DNA of 64,000 nucleotides from assembly GCF_900099695.1 (NCBI RefSeq), contig NZ_FNCY01000003.1, positions 1 to 64,000 of the forward strand, given 5' to 3'. The notes beneath the pieces were generated by a model. The model ran no database searches. It saw only the letters and a list, made by a program, of their open reading frames with translations, and was not told where the DNA came from. Source of the DNA: Propionivibrio dicarboxylicus. Its GTDB lineage: Bacteria; Pseudomonadota; Gammaproteobacteria; Burkholderiales; Rhodocyclaceae. Both the position numbers and the translations under genes were made by a program. Shown here piece after piece: positions 7,435 through 17,076 of the stretch (positions are counted from its first letter, which is position 1; every line of letters starts with the position of its first letter).

Positions 7435-9750
7435 ATGCCGCGCCCAGCAGAAGTCATACTAAACAATATCGAGAAGTTATTGCTTGGCTGGCACGACAAC
7501 ACCGATCAACGTATATACGGGCTATGTCAGGAGCTTCAGAAATACTATCCAGAGCGGGTAGAGATCGCCAATGAATTGGTTGCCAAACGCAAAATCGCAA
7601 GGTCACTGATCGAAGCGGCCTACAAGGAAGGAGCCGGCAGCAAGAAAGTGGAGGCCTGGGAGGTGCTGGTTGCAAGAGCTGAAGACTTGGCATTGCCGCA
7701 GTTACGAGAGACGATGGACGCCAATCGTGAAAAAGGCGCCGCCAAAAAGAAGCAGTATTTAAACGAGGAGCGAGATCGAGCCAAGAATGGCTTGCCACTA
7801 TCAACCGTTGTGGCACGGCAGAGCACCATCCCGGCAGTACAACCGGTCGTTAGAGTCAACACAGCACACGAGGAACTGAGGCCAACTTCCATCCATGCGA
7901 ATGATATCCGTGGCCTTAGACCACTAAGAGACTGGACTCTGCTAATGGACGAGACAGGTAAGAGTTTCAATGTTGCGACACCGGGGCAGCAAGGGAAGTT
8001 TGTTGGTCTGCTGATTGACTCAAGCAATCCAGGACTGAGCCCGCTTCGGCCAGGTTGGCATGCTGCAGACGAGACTAACACGGAGGTAGACAGAGTAGTC
8101 CAAAAGATTCTTGATGCCCGATGCGGAGTAATCGGCTTCCCTGTTTCATCTCTGCCAAGAAACCCCGGAGAGCGGTGGCTTGACGGCATGAGGGTCTTGG
8201 TCGACTGGGTTCTGCGACTTCTCCCGATCGATGGCCCGACCACCGTGAACGTCATTATCGAAGCTCGCCCTCCTTATAAGCCTGGAATGGAGCCTGACGC
8301 TATATGTCGAGATGCCTTGGCCTTGTTGGCGCGCGCATGGCCAGATCGTGCCAAACTAATCAACCTTCGCATGTCAACACAACCGAAGGACGGCCATCCG
8401 TTGTTAGCTTATGCCGACGCGCTTGCATTCACATGGGGGTCATCGAATAACTCGTCGAAAGAGCGCCGAAAACGTAGCGGTCTGATAGACACTTGCCTCC
8501 TTAATTTCTCGCCAAATGACCTTGCTGCATGCTGGGACGCTTGGGATCACCCAGGAGGACTATCGCCAACGTATTGGACAGCATTGGTAACATCTTCCGA
8601 GGCGCAGCACCCCTCAAGCATTACAAGTGCCATTCTCGACGCTGTCGCAAAAGTCGCACGCCGCGACAAAGCGCGTTGGCAGACATACCTTGCCGAAACG
8701 GAGCAATATCTGTTTGGCAGTTCCATTATATTGGAACGACTCGGTGCGATGGTTGATTGGCTGGACAAGGCCAAGCCGAGTGACGAAAAGATTTCTGATG
8801 CGTTGCGTCTTGTATGGCTGACGGTAAGCCTAGCGCGCTCAAATCATCGCGGAGAGACGGAATGCGCTTGGTCTGAAGAGCTGACTACACTCTCTGGCAA
8901 ACTGCACGATGAAGTGGCCCCCCTCTGTTGCCAAGCAGACCTTCACCGCGCAGTGGCTGCAACGAATCGATTTGACTTTAGTAGTTCAAAGGACGTGCTG
9001 GAGCGGTGGGTCATCGGTGCTCCAGCAATTCCGGGATTGCGTTACTGGGCACAGAGTTATTCGAGCCTTGGTCAACATTTCGCCTTTAGCGGCGACCTAG
9101 CTAAGGCGCGAAATGCCTTTGCGGAAGCCATTAAGGCATTCGAAAAATTGTCCGACCGTGCAGTGCGTGAAAAGGAAATTGATCAGACCTCCTGTTATGC
9201 AGCCATCGCGGCGATGGACGACATCTCTTTGGATAATTCGAACGCACGCGCCAAGCTGGAAGACTACCTAAAAAATTTAGACGCTTCAGTAGAGCGGCTC
9301 GCAGCTTCAAACGAAATTGAGCAGTACCGACACCATACCCTCCTCCGCTGGATCGTTACCTGCCAAGATGAAGAATTGGGTCAGGCTTACCTATCTCAAC
9401 GTAAGAACTGGCACTCAGGCTCTGCGCATCCTTGGCCATTGATTGAGATATATCGCGCCATGTTGTTGTATCCATGTGATAAGGAAGGTGCTCTCAAGCA
9501 TGCACAAACCGCGGCGGCTATTGCGTTTGGTTCTCAACAGGGGCCAACTGTTCGACTGATTGGAGCGTGCTGTAGAGCGGTCTGTGTTGCTTGGGGAGAT
9601 TCGTGGAGGGAAGCCGATTCAGTACTGCCTGGTCTTCGGCAGTTGTTGCCAACTGCCGATGAACGTATCAAGCAATTGGAGTCGTTTCTGAAAAATCCGT
9701 ACGATCCTTTGAAGCTGTTCCATGAAGTACTGCCATTCAATTTCCGATAA
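7435..9750 (+). CDS. Large protein B: paralogue of protein A
   Basis: A 771-residue protein with a good ribosome site (CCAGGAGG just before ATG 7435). It begins directly with a charged helical region (residues ~1-120), equivalent to residues ~110-215 of protein A. The core has LLMDETGKSF (D172), VIIEARPP (E276) and YADALAFTWGS (D328), plus the shared stretches RPGWHA and DWVLRLLP-DGPT. The C-terminal half is helical and TPR-like, with GLRYWAQSYSSLGQH and GPTVRLIGACCRAV conserved between paralogues. Retention of the acidic triad while the surrounding sequence diverges suggests both copies are functional. Possible roles are an RNase H-like effector or two subunits of one complex. No membrane or export signal is visible. 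Confidence 0.85.
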   Translation: MPRPAEVILNNIEKLLLGWHDNTDQRIYGLCQELQKYYPERVEIANELVAKRKIARSLIEAAYKEGAGSKKVEAWEVLVARAEDLALPQLRETMDANREKGAAKKKQYLNEERDRAKNGLPLSTVVARQSTIPAVQPVVRVNTAHEELRPTSIHANDIRGLRPLRDWTLLMDETGKSFNVATPGQQGKFVGLLIDSSNPGLSPLRPGWHAADETNTEVDRVVQKILDARCGVIGFPVSSLPRNPGERWLDGMRVLVDWVLRLLPIDGPTTVNVIIEARPPYKPGMEPDAICRDALALLARAWPDRAKLINLRMSTQPKDGHPLLAYADALAFTWGSSNNSSKERRKRSGLIDTCLLNFSPNDLAACWDAWDHPGGLSPTYWTALVTSSEAQHPSSITSAILDAVAKVARRDKARWQTYLAETEQYLFGSSIILERLGAMVDWLDKAKPSDEKISDALRLVWLTVSLARSNHRGETECAWSEELTTLSGKLHDEVAPLCCQADLHRAVAATNRFDFSSSKDVLERWVIGAPAIPGLRYWAQSYSSLGQHFAFSGDLAKARNAFAEAIKAFEKLSDRAVREKEIDQTSCYAAIAAMDDISLDNSNARAKLEDYLKNLDASVERLAASNEIEQYRHHTLLRWIVTCQDEELGQAYLSQRKNWHSGSAHPWPLIEIYRAMLLYPCDKEGALKHAQTAAAIAFGSQQGPTVRLIGACCRAVCVAWGDSWREADSVLPGLRQLLPTADERIKQLESFLKNPYDPLKLFHEVLPFNFR

Positions 9751-9830
9751 AGTATTCATAGCTATTTCATCCGCTTATCATTGATAGGTGATATCCATGA
9801 CATGGACGATTCGCAATGTTAGACACATAA

Positions 9831-12800
9831 ATGGACAGAGCACAACAGGTTGAGGGGACCCAGTTGAAGCTGAATGAAGTTGCTTGTCCTCGTTGCAGGT
9901 TGAGCCAAGACGTGCTCTACGACGTAAGCAAGGGCAGAGGCTACTGTGAGAAGTGCAAACTGGCGTTTGCCAAAGACATTGATCTTTCCCCTGTCGGGTC
10001 AGTGGTGGCGTCGAAGTGCCAGCAACTTGCCGATTCTAAGGACTGGGTCGGGGTAGTTCTGGAAACTTGGCCCGGACCAATTGCTCAAGAGTATCATCGG
10101 CTGCGCGAGCTCCTAAGGCAAGGCATGGTTGCTGATGCCGCTTGGTTACTCAAAGACCTTGGCGAAGTACTCATCCGCATCCCAACCTGCGTGATGATCC
10201 AGGATATTCTGAAGAACGATAAGATTCTGACGAATGACACCGAGCAGGCATTCAAGATCAAGAAAGAGATTCACCGATCGCTCCTCGGCAAAGCACCGAC
10301 AATGAACGAGTGGCTGGCTCTCGGCCAAAAGTGCGCCATATATATCCTTGGAAGACCTAAAGCCACGTTGGCGTTTCCCGAGATAGCGCATCTTCTATCT
10401 AGTTCAAACGATTTAGGTCTACTGGAATCTTTAGTTGCCATCTCGGAGTGGAGAAACTCGGAATTCGGTCATGGCGCTCTAAAGCTGGACTACATTGACT
10501 TGGTCCATGGAATCGGCAAGACGAAGGGACTCGAAGAGCTTCTCAAGAACCTGCATGCTGCATTGAGCAAGATCGCAGATATATGGAATGGCATAGAATT
10601 GCGCACCGAAAGCGGATTTCCGCTTATGGGCTGTAACAGCATCGCCGAAAATCATAAGCGTTCCCACAACGATCCCCATGTGCGCTCCTTGATCCCGATA
10701 TTCCTTCGTAGGGTCAAGAATGGTCCGCAGCTCGGTTTGGCGCCATACATCGCCTTGCGCAGATGTATGGCCTGCCATAGTAATGACGTTTTTCTTTTTG
10801 ATCGGTGCAATCATCCAGGCAAAAGAAGCCAGTCATTTGGCTTCATTGATTTCTTTCAGGGGCACGGCTTGGAAGTATATGGGCAAGATGAACCCGATCT
10901 GCTTCACGAAGCCAATGCCCTATCCCGAATAGAGCTACACTCCTTTGAAGATGAATGCTCCGATCTCGGAGGTAAAGTACTGGACCGCAACGTAGTCAAC
11001 GAACTAAGCGAATTCGCTTTGTCTTCGGAAAACTACAAATCCCCAGGGTACCTGCGCAGCGAACTCAATACTTTCCTAAAAAGCTGCAAGGACGGTTCTT
11101 CACGCATTTGGTGGTTACAGGCACCTGGACATATTGGGAAATCAACCTTCATTTCCGGCCTTGATCCAAGACACCGGAACAGTCTTAAGGAAAAACCGCT
11201 CGCCGGGAATCCTTGGACTGTCGTTTTCTATGTTCGTCGTGAATACCGAAATTCTCTGGAACAGTTTCGTCATACGCTCCAACGCCAACTCGAGGATGAG
11301 TTGAACGTCGTGCCAGGTACAAATGGATTGCCACAGCTCAAGATTGAAGCAGATAAGCCGTCTCAGAACCTGATCGAATGGCTTGCAAAATTTCGTGCTG
11401 CCGCAGGAAATCAACGTTGTCTATTGATTTGTATCGATGGACTTGATGAGTTATCCCCTGTCGAAGAAAGCGAACGGTCGATTGCGGATTTCTTGCCATC
11501 CCCGAACGAAGTCCCCGATGGCATTTATTTCCTGATTACCTCCCGACCGGTTGAAAAACTTGCGCCATGGTTACGCAGACGCTTGGCAAACCGACTTGAA
11601 AAGTCTTCGACCTACACGGTGACAACCGACCTTTCGTCATACCAGAGTTTGTTGCGAGCCTATTTTAACGAGCGAATGAATGGAGTTATCGATGCATGGA
11701 AAAAAAATCCAAAGAGCGTAAATGGCAATGGCAAACCGAATCCTAACGTGTTGTTCCGAGAAACGATAAAGCAAGCCGACGGCCTCTTTCTGTATCTGGC
11801 CTATATCAGCGATTTGCTAGCGAACACATCGCTGCAATATGAACAGATCAAGCACCTTCCGCCACCGGATCGTATGTTCGGGCACTTCCTCGATCAGATA
11901 GAGGCAACTCACCGCAACCACACGAAGATGGGGGGACTATTTATCCGCATTCTCGTACATCTTTCAGCTGCCGCAGAGGCCTATGAGTTGGATAAAAAGA
12001 GTCTCCCGTTGGATCAGGACGATTGGCATGGGTTACCCCTCGACATTCTCAGTCTACGGTGCAATGGGAACGGCCAAGGAATAATATCTCCGCCGTTGGC
12101 GTACGCATTATATTCTCTCAAACCGATTCTTGGGAGTTGGAAAGAAGGAGATGAGCGACAGGCGCGTTTCTACTTAGGGCCAGCGGGAGTGACGAAGATC
12201 GTCCGGGAGCGGTATGCGGAACACGTCATGTCTGCGCATCGAGTTCTCGCAGAAAACATTCTCAAGAGATTCGAGCTTGAAACATCAATTTCGCCACCAG
12301 CGACTGTCAGCTTAAGGAGGGGATTGTGGAACGAAATTGACTTGAATTCAAGCGAGCAGTGGCAACTCCGTTATCTCGCGGCCCATATCGTGGAATCTAA
12401 CACAGACCTCGAAAAGGTTTTGAAGGAATACAAGAATGGCATTATTGCTCTCTGCGACTATGTCCAGGATCGAGCAATCGATTTACAAAAAAGTCAGCGC
12501 CACCGAGAAGCAATTCGAATATATCAAGTGCGAATTTGCCTTCTCGAGCAACTCAAAGCCTTTATGGCTAACTCATTTCCGAGTGAATGGGATGAACGCT
12601 TAGCCTCTTCCTACTCAAACCGCGGCGACGCGCTCAGTAATTTTGGAGATTCGCTAAACGCTGAACGAGATTTCACAGTAGCTATTGGTATCCGACGCAA
12701 ACTGCGTTTGAGACTGCGAAAGCAGTGGCCTCTGGAATCAATCGAAAAGCTTGCCGCAGATTACATGAACCGCGGGAAGAATCAGAGTCTGACCGGTAAT

Positions 12801-13601
12801 GTTAAGGCGATGCTAGCTTCGTACAAGCATGCAGTCAGGTTGCGGGAGATTCTTCGCCACCGAATGGATTCCCATTGGGAGGCAGAATGGATGAATAATC
12901 TGGCCGGCGCCTATGGAAACTATGGCAACGCTTTGCGTAGCATGGGACGTATTCCAGAAGCCGTGGTCAATCTAAGGCGTGCGATCGATCTACGACAGAG
13001 CTTGCGTTGCCAATACGAAGGAGAGAATTGGCTGAGGAATTGGGGTAATGACCTCGCAACGGCTCATATGAATACGGCTCTCGCCTTGCGTTCGAACGGA
13101 AATTACGAGGAAGCGCTCCTCAACTATAATGAATCAATTAAGCTGCAAATCGACTTGCAACATGAAATGGGAGAAAGTTGGTCCCTAGATTGCGCGTATG
13201 CATTGGCTCTAACCTACACAAACTACGGCTATGCTTTACATCAGATCGCCATTAAGACGCAAAGTGAGGAAAAAATCGTTGAAGCCAAAAATTGTTTCCG
13301 GCTGTCGACGAACTTAGGTCAAAGCCTTCTGGATAGACTGGGTGATCAATGTCCTCTTGCCTGGGTGCGCGGAATTGCCGGAGCCTATGCCAACGAGGGT
13401 GCAGTTCTCAAGGATATTGGCGACCTCGAAAGTGCTCGCTACGCTTACGACAGGGCGGTGTTGGTTCTCTGGACCAGAAAAGAAAAGATGAAAGAAAGCT
13501 GGACCAGTCTCAGACTGATTGACGACACGCTGAACACGATACAGAAAGAGTTAGAAGATCTACATTCAATAGTCACCGATAGAAAACTTCAGATCCTCTA
13601 A
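9831..13601 (+). CDS. Zinc-ribbon / NACHT NTPase / TPR protein (STAND-type)
   Basis: A 1256-residue multidomain protein. Residues 19-42 form a CPRC...CEKC zinc ribbon. Residues ~205-216 contain WRNSEFGHG, giving R208-x5-H214 as in HEPN-type RNase motifs, and further Cys/His residues follow near 304-320. The NACHT NTPase has Walker A PGHIGKST (K437), Walker B LICIDGLDEL (D536, D539, E540) and a following FLITSRP sensor-like strand. From about residue 880 the sequence consists of TPR-like repeats (for example SYSNRGDALSNFGD, AYGNYGNALRSMG). Such STAND proteins sense a trigger through their repeats and switch on an N-terminal effector. The start has no obvious ribosome site. It ends 47 bp from the convergent CHAT gene. 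Confidence 0.85.
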   Translation: MDRAQQVEGTQLKLNEVACPRCRLSQDVLYDVSKGRGYCEKCKLAFAKDIDLSPVGSVVASKCQQLADSKDWVGVVLETWPGPIAQEYHRLRELLRQGMVADAAWLLKDLGEVLIRIPTCVMIQDILKNDKILTNDTEQAFKIKKEIHRSLLGKAPTMNEWLALGQKCAIYILGRPKATLAFPEIAHLLSSSNDLGLLESLVAISEWRNSEFGHGALKLDYIDLVHGIGKTKGLEELLKNLHAALSKIADIWNGIELRTESGFPLMGCNSIAENHKRSHNDPHVRSLIPIFLRRVKNGPQLGLAPYIALRRCMACHSNDVFLFDRCNHPGKRSQSFGFIDFFQGHGLEVYGQDEPDLLHEANALSRIELHSFEDECSDLGGKVLDRNVVNELSEFALSSENYKSPGYLRSELNTFLKSCKDGSSRIWWLQAPGHIGKSTFISGLDPRHRNSLKEKPLAGNPWTVVFYVRREYRNSLEQFRHTLQRQLEDELNVVPGTNGLPQLKIEADKPSQNLIEWLAKFRAAAGNQRCLLICIDGLDELSPVEESERSIADFLPSPNEVPDGIYFLITSRPVEKLAPWLRRRLANRLEKSSTYTVTTDLSSYQSLLRAYFNERMNGVIDAWKKNPKSVNGNGKPNPNVLFRETIKQADGLFLYLAYISDLLANTSLQYEQIKHLPPPDRMFGHFLDQIEATHRNHTKMGGLFIRILVHLSAAAEAYELDKKSLPLDQDDWHGLPLDILSLRCNGNGQGIISPPLAYALYSLKPILGSWKEGDERQARFYLGPAGVTKIVRERYAEHVMSAHRVLAENILKRFELETSISPPATVSLRRGLWNEIDLNSSEQWQLRYLAAHIVESNTDLEKVLKEYKNGIIALCDYVQDRAIDLQKSQRHREAIRIYQVRICLLEQLKAFMANSFPSEWDERLASSYSNRGDALSNFGDSLNAERDFTVAIGIRRKLRLRLRKQWPLESIEKLAADYMNRGKNQSLTGNVKAMLASYKHAVRLREILRHRMDSHWEAEWMNNLAGAYGNYGNALRSMGRIPEAVVNLRRAIDLRQSLRCQYEGENWLRNWGNDLATAHMNTALALRSNGNYEEALLNYNESIKLQIDLQHEMGESWSLDCAYALALTYTNYGYALHQIAIKTQSEEKIVEAKNCFRLSTNLGQSLLDRLGDQCPLAWVRGIAGAYANEGAVLKDIGDLESARYAYDRAVLVLWTRKEKMKESWTSLRLIDDTLNTIQKELEDLHSIVTDRKLQIL

Positions 13602-13648
13602 TATATAACGGGTTAGGCGCTGTTCTATTCGGTGGAAAAGTTCTCAGC

Positions 13649-16417
13649 CTAAAGCCAGTTACCCATAAGTACGAACGGAGCCCAATAATAAGGGTGCCCA
13701 AGACCTCGTGAAAATTGCCTTACGTCGCTTGAATTGGTGGCAGCCCCTTTGGAAGCGCCACTTTCAATCAGGCTCAATTGCGCCTGACGCAGGGCCTCAG
13801 CCTTTGAGAGCTTGTCCTGACGAAATCTGTAAAAATTCTGCATCAGCATAGCTGTACTTCTATCGGACACCCTCCAAAGCGTTGCGATAATGCCTTTTGC
13901 CCCTTGATTCTGGATTAGCGCCGCAAGTCCTTCTATTTCCCGACCGTCTGCATCGTGATCGCCCCCTTTGGCCGTCTCGCAAGCGGAAAGAGTGATGAGA
14001 TCAACGAATCCAAAATTCCAATCACCCTTTCGAAGATCAGCCAGCGAGAGACGCCGCCCATCACCTAACAGCAGATAAGACTCTGATTCCCCCCCCGGTT
14101 GAAACCTAAAGTGACTAGCGATATGCAAAACGGGAAATGCAGGAGTTAGAGAATTTCGAAGTTCGTTTTCTGTAAAATCTTGATCAAGAAATATTTTTCC
14201 TGGAAAAATGCCAATAACGTCTTGCTCCTTATCAGTTCTTACTATGGTCTCAATCTCACTACGAACGGATGGCAGTGGCTCAAAACCTTGATGCTGACGT
14301 GTCACCCCAAAACCCGCCACCCGCCAATCCCTATTGAGGGAAAGATACGAATTATCCTTGACTACGTCGTTGAACATCGAAAGCCGATACTGCTCAATCA
14401 AGTATCGCTTGCCATCATGGAGCGCCGAAAATGGTAAATACCTAAGCGCATCATCTGGCGATATCATGATTGTAGTAGCGCCAAGTCTTTTTATATCCTG
14501 AGCGACAGGAGCAATAAGAATGTCATAAAGATCCCTTGCGATCGGCATGGGATCTCGGCTTGGATGCATTGATCCTGAAAACTGAAAAACCTTCGTCAAG
14601 AGGTCGGTTTTCGTCGTCGCAATATCGCGGGCTGACAGTGTATTCTCTCCCGTCAGAATAACTCGCGCCCCAGCATCTGAGACGATGTATTGCAAAATAA
14701 CAACGCCTTTGCCCAGTTGACTCGAGAGGTTCAGTAGACGGCTATTCTTAACCATCTGTTGATATTCGCTTTTATACTGAGATTTGCGTTCTTTCTTTAT
14801 GTCGAGTAGCAAGACATCGGAAAAGGCGTTTCTCAACCTGAGAATCTCTGCCTCAAGATTGACTATTTGCTCCGCGTCGATTTTCTCACCCTTTAAAATT
14901 TTATTGTCGAGTTCAACCCTTTGACTCTCAAGTTGATATAGTTCGACGCCTCTATCTCGAAGAATCTGGGTCCATCGACGCTCAGTATCTGTGAGGACAG
15001 CTCTAGAAATGCGTGGGTCTGAACGACTATCTTTTTGGATGAAGTCAAAATACTCATCTTCCTTCATCATTGATACGACTTGCTGCGCTTCGACAAGGCG
15101 TCCTTGGGTAATCAGCATGAAAATAAGAGAACGGTACGACTCTGATTTCTTCTGGAAAAATGAACGCCGCGTGCTTGAAGATATCTTGGCTACATTTTCG
15201 CGAAGCGATTGGAAAATATTAATGGCCAACTTACCGAAATAGATCCCTAACTCGGAGTTGCCCGCTATAAACTCAACGCCGGAAGTACCCCAGAGTACAT
15301 TGGCAAGAAGGTCATGGTTAAAGTTCTTATCGTTGAGCAACAGTCGTAGAGATTTGTAGGCAAATTCTCGAGCCTGCCCATGCTGCCCGGTTTCCATGAA
15401 ACGGATTGCCAAACTCATCTGAAGGACTGGATCATCAACAATATCTGATTTACCAGATTTGCCAATGTCAGCCTGTGGCTGCGGCACGGAATGCGATGGA
15501 TTTTCCTCTGATTCCATCGATCTTCTATGTTGTGCCGCGATCTCTTCTGGCATTGGCCCTATTTTTCTTTCGGCCAAATCGTATGCACGCTTAAAAAAGG
15601 CTCGTGATTCAGCCCAATTCTTCTTGTGCGCATGAATTGTGCCGAGCGTGCCATAGCTTAATGCCATCGCAACGTCATCAGGTGGTAAGTGTTTTTCCCG
15701 AATCTTCAAACCTCGTTCAGCAATGGCAAAAGCTTTCGGGAAGTTTCCAATTTCTCCGTAAAGAGCCGCCAAAGCATCGAGTGTGACTGCTAAATCAAGA
15801 TGATCCTTGCCAAGCAGCTCTTCCTTCAAGATCAAAGTTAGGTTGAGATACATTGATGCTTTAGAGTAGTCGCTTAGGCGTATTTCTAGTTCCGCTAGAC
15901 CCTGTGTAAAATCCGCAAGCACCGTCCCACTCAACACTGGCTCGTCAGCCAAGTTATTCAAGGTTACGAATCTTTCGTAGCACTCGGCCGCTTCTTTGAT
16001 ATTATCTATTTTAAATTCCATCTGCCCAACGAGGAGGAAATCGATGGCTTTTTGCCTTACGGGAATTCTCTCTAATTGTGTTGAAATGGAAAGCGCCTTT
16101 AACGAAAAAGCCAAGGACTTCTGCAAGTCACCGATTTCGGCATAACGTTTTGCCAGACCTCTAAGATTTTCAAGTAGTTCAATCGGGCGAGTATTTATAC
16201 TTTTTTCCAAGCCTATCAATGTGGACTGGAGTTCCTTTCCAGTTGACGGCAATGTCGTTTGAGCAAGGGAATTTGTCGTCAGAAGACAAAACGCGACAAC
16301 AATTATTCGAGCGGCTAACGTAATGAATTCGGCAAAGAAGGTTCTACTAAAGATCGAATATGATTCTACATTAGTTAGTTTTGTCACTTTCAGACAAATA
16401 ATTCTGTAAATCAACAT
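13649..16417 (-). CDS. Exported TPR-CHAT protein (caspase-like peptidase)
   Basis: A 922-residue protein. Residues ~32-52 form a hydrophobic segment ending LTTNSLAQ, so it is probably secreted to the periplasm or anchored in the membrane. TPR-like repeats cover residues ~60-300 and a coiled coil lies near 480-540. The C-terminal CHAT domain (~590-922) contains the catalytic pair: His769 in VLHIASHF and Cys813 in ITLSACETA, followed by the usual GLAALIQNQGAKGIIATLW. CHAT proteins belong to the caspase/separase clan and act in conflict and cell-death pathways. It is the last gene of a four-gene minus-strand operon and converges on the NACHT gene. An exported CHAT next to cytosolic components is slightly odd; a separate envelope role is possible. 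Confidence 0.9.
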   Translation of the reverse strand: MLIYRIICLKVTKLTNVESYSIFSRTFFAEFITLAARIIVVAFCLLTTNSLAQTTLPSTGKELQSTLIGLEKSINTRPIELLENLRGLAKRYAEIGDLQKSLAFSLKALSISTQLERIPVRQKAIDFLLVGQMEFKIDNIKEAAECYERFVTLNNLADEPVLSGTVLADFTQGLAELEIRLSDYSKASMYLNLTLILKEELLGKDHLDLAVTLDALAALYGEIGNFPKAFAIAERGLKIREKHLPPDDVAMALSYGTLGTIHAHKKNWAESRAFFKRAYDLAERKIGPMPEEIAAQHRRSMESEENPSHSVPQPQADIGKSGKSDIVDDPVLQMSLAIRFMETGQHGQAREFAYKSLRLLLNDKNFNHDLLANVLWGTSGVEFIAGNSELGIYFGKLAINIFQSLRENVAKISSSTRRSFFQKKSESYRSLIFMLITQGRLVEAQQVVSMMKEDEYFDFIQKDSRSDPRISRAVLTDTERRWTQILRDRGVELYQLESQRVELDNKILKGEKIDAEQIVNLEAEILRLRNAFSDVLLLDIKKERKSQYKSEYQQMVKNSRLLNLSSQLGKGVVILQYIVSDAGARVILTGENTLSARDIATTKTDLLTKVFQFSGSMHPSRDPMPIARDLYDILIAPVAQDIKRLGATTIMISPDDALRYLPFSALHDGKRYLIEQYRLSMFNDVVKDNSYLSLNRDWRVAGFGVTRQHQGFEPLPSVRSEIETIVRTDKEQDVIGIFPGKIFLDQDFTENELRNSLTPAFPVLHIASHFRFQPGGESESYLLLGDGRRLSLADLRKGDWNFGFVDLITLSACETAKGGDHDADGREIEGLAALIQNQGAKGIIATLWRVSDRSTAMLMQNFYRFRQDKLSKAEALRQAQLSLIESGASKGAATNSSDVRQFSRGLGHPYYWAPFVLMGNWL

Positions 16418-16476
16418 GGTAATTCTCGAAAGAGAGACCTCAATTTACCCGGCGCACTCTGGTCGATGCCTTGATC

Positions 16477-16875
16477 TCACGGTTTCGTTGCTTTTATCTC
16501 AATCAAAAGGCTTCGGTTCGATGGAACGATAAGGCGCTGTTCGACAAAGAATCTCGCCATCTCCTGCTGTTCTACGTCGATGTTTTCGATTTTAAGGAGT
16601 ATTTTTCCATCTATGCGCCGAACTGAATGCAATAACTTGAGCTGCTCTAGTCCCTTCAACAACCGTGTCAACTGTTGTTCTGGTGCGACTGAGTGGAGAA
16701 TTTGCCTGGATTCACTATCGCCGCGAACTAAGTTCGATTCATCTAATGACTGCTCATGAGATAACACCTGACCGTACGATGAGCCGAGCTGGGCGAAGAA
16801 GACCACAACCAGATTAATGATTGCCAGCAAGTTCTTCCGATTGAGGAATGAGCGAACCACCTGTTTGCTGCTCAT
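16477..16875 (-). CDS. Small exported or membrane-anchored protein of the CHAT operon
   Basis: A 132-residue protein with a positively charged N-terminus and a hydrophobic segment (residues ~16-35, AIINLVVVFFAQLGSSYGQ), read as a signal peptide or anchor. The remainder is soluble and charged; a mixed strand/helix region (KILLKIENIDVEQQEMARFFV) occupies residues ~85-115. I do not recognise the family. It lies 59 bp upstream of the CHAT gene and 3 bp after the preceding gene, so it is almost certainly co-transcribed. Sharing an export signal with the CHAT protein suggests they act in the same compartment, possibly as partner or inhibitor. Confidence 0.75.
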   Translation of the reverse strand: MSSKQVVRSFLNRKNLLAIINLVVVFFAQLGSSYGQVLSHEQSLDESNLVRGDSESRQILHSVAPEQQLTRLLKGLEQLKLLHSVRRIDGKILLKIENIDVEQQEMARFFVEQRLIVPSNRSLLIEIKATKP

Positions 16876-16878
16876 AGG

Positions 16879-17076
16879 CTACTCCTTAAGTTTATGATGC
16901 TCTGACGATAAAGTTCGAAATAACGCCCGATAATAAGCTGCTCTCTCGTCGCTCGAGTCAGGCGCACCGCGTCGAACTCCATTCTTCTCAAGCTCTATTT
17001 GCGCCTGCACTAACTCGCTCAAGTCAATGCGCGGCAGTCTCCCGGGAAGCCCCCGTTGACTGTTCACAAATTTCAC
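16879..17076 (-). CDS. Small hypothetical protein of the CHAT operon
   Basis: A 65-residue charged protein, predicted helical at SELVQAQIELEKNG and in the C-terminal third. No signal peptide or cysteine motif is present. Its ATG overlaps the stop codon of the upstream 80-residue gene (ATGA, 17073-17076), which indicates translational coupling. The family is unknown. Coupling with the neighbouring small gene suggests a fixed stoichiometry. Confidence 0.65.
   Translation of the reverse strand: MKFVNSQRGLPGRLPRIDLSELVQAQIELEKNGVRRGAPDSSDERAAYYRALFRTLSSEHHKLKE

Noticed and set aside
4573-9750. Assignment of the paralogues to the vWA-MoxR-associated (VMAP) conflict proteins
   Set aside because: The general context fits, but I could not match the VMAP C-terminal motifs, and no vWA or MoxR gene is visible in the window.
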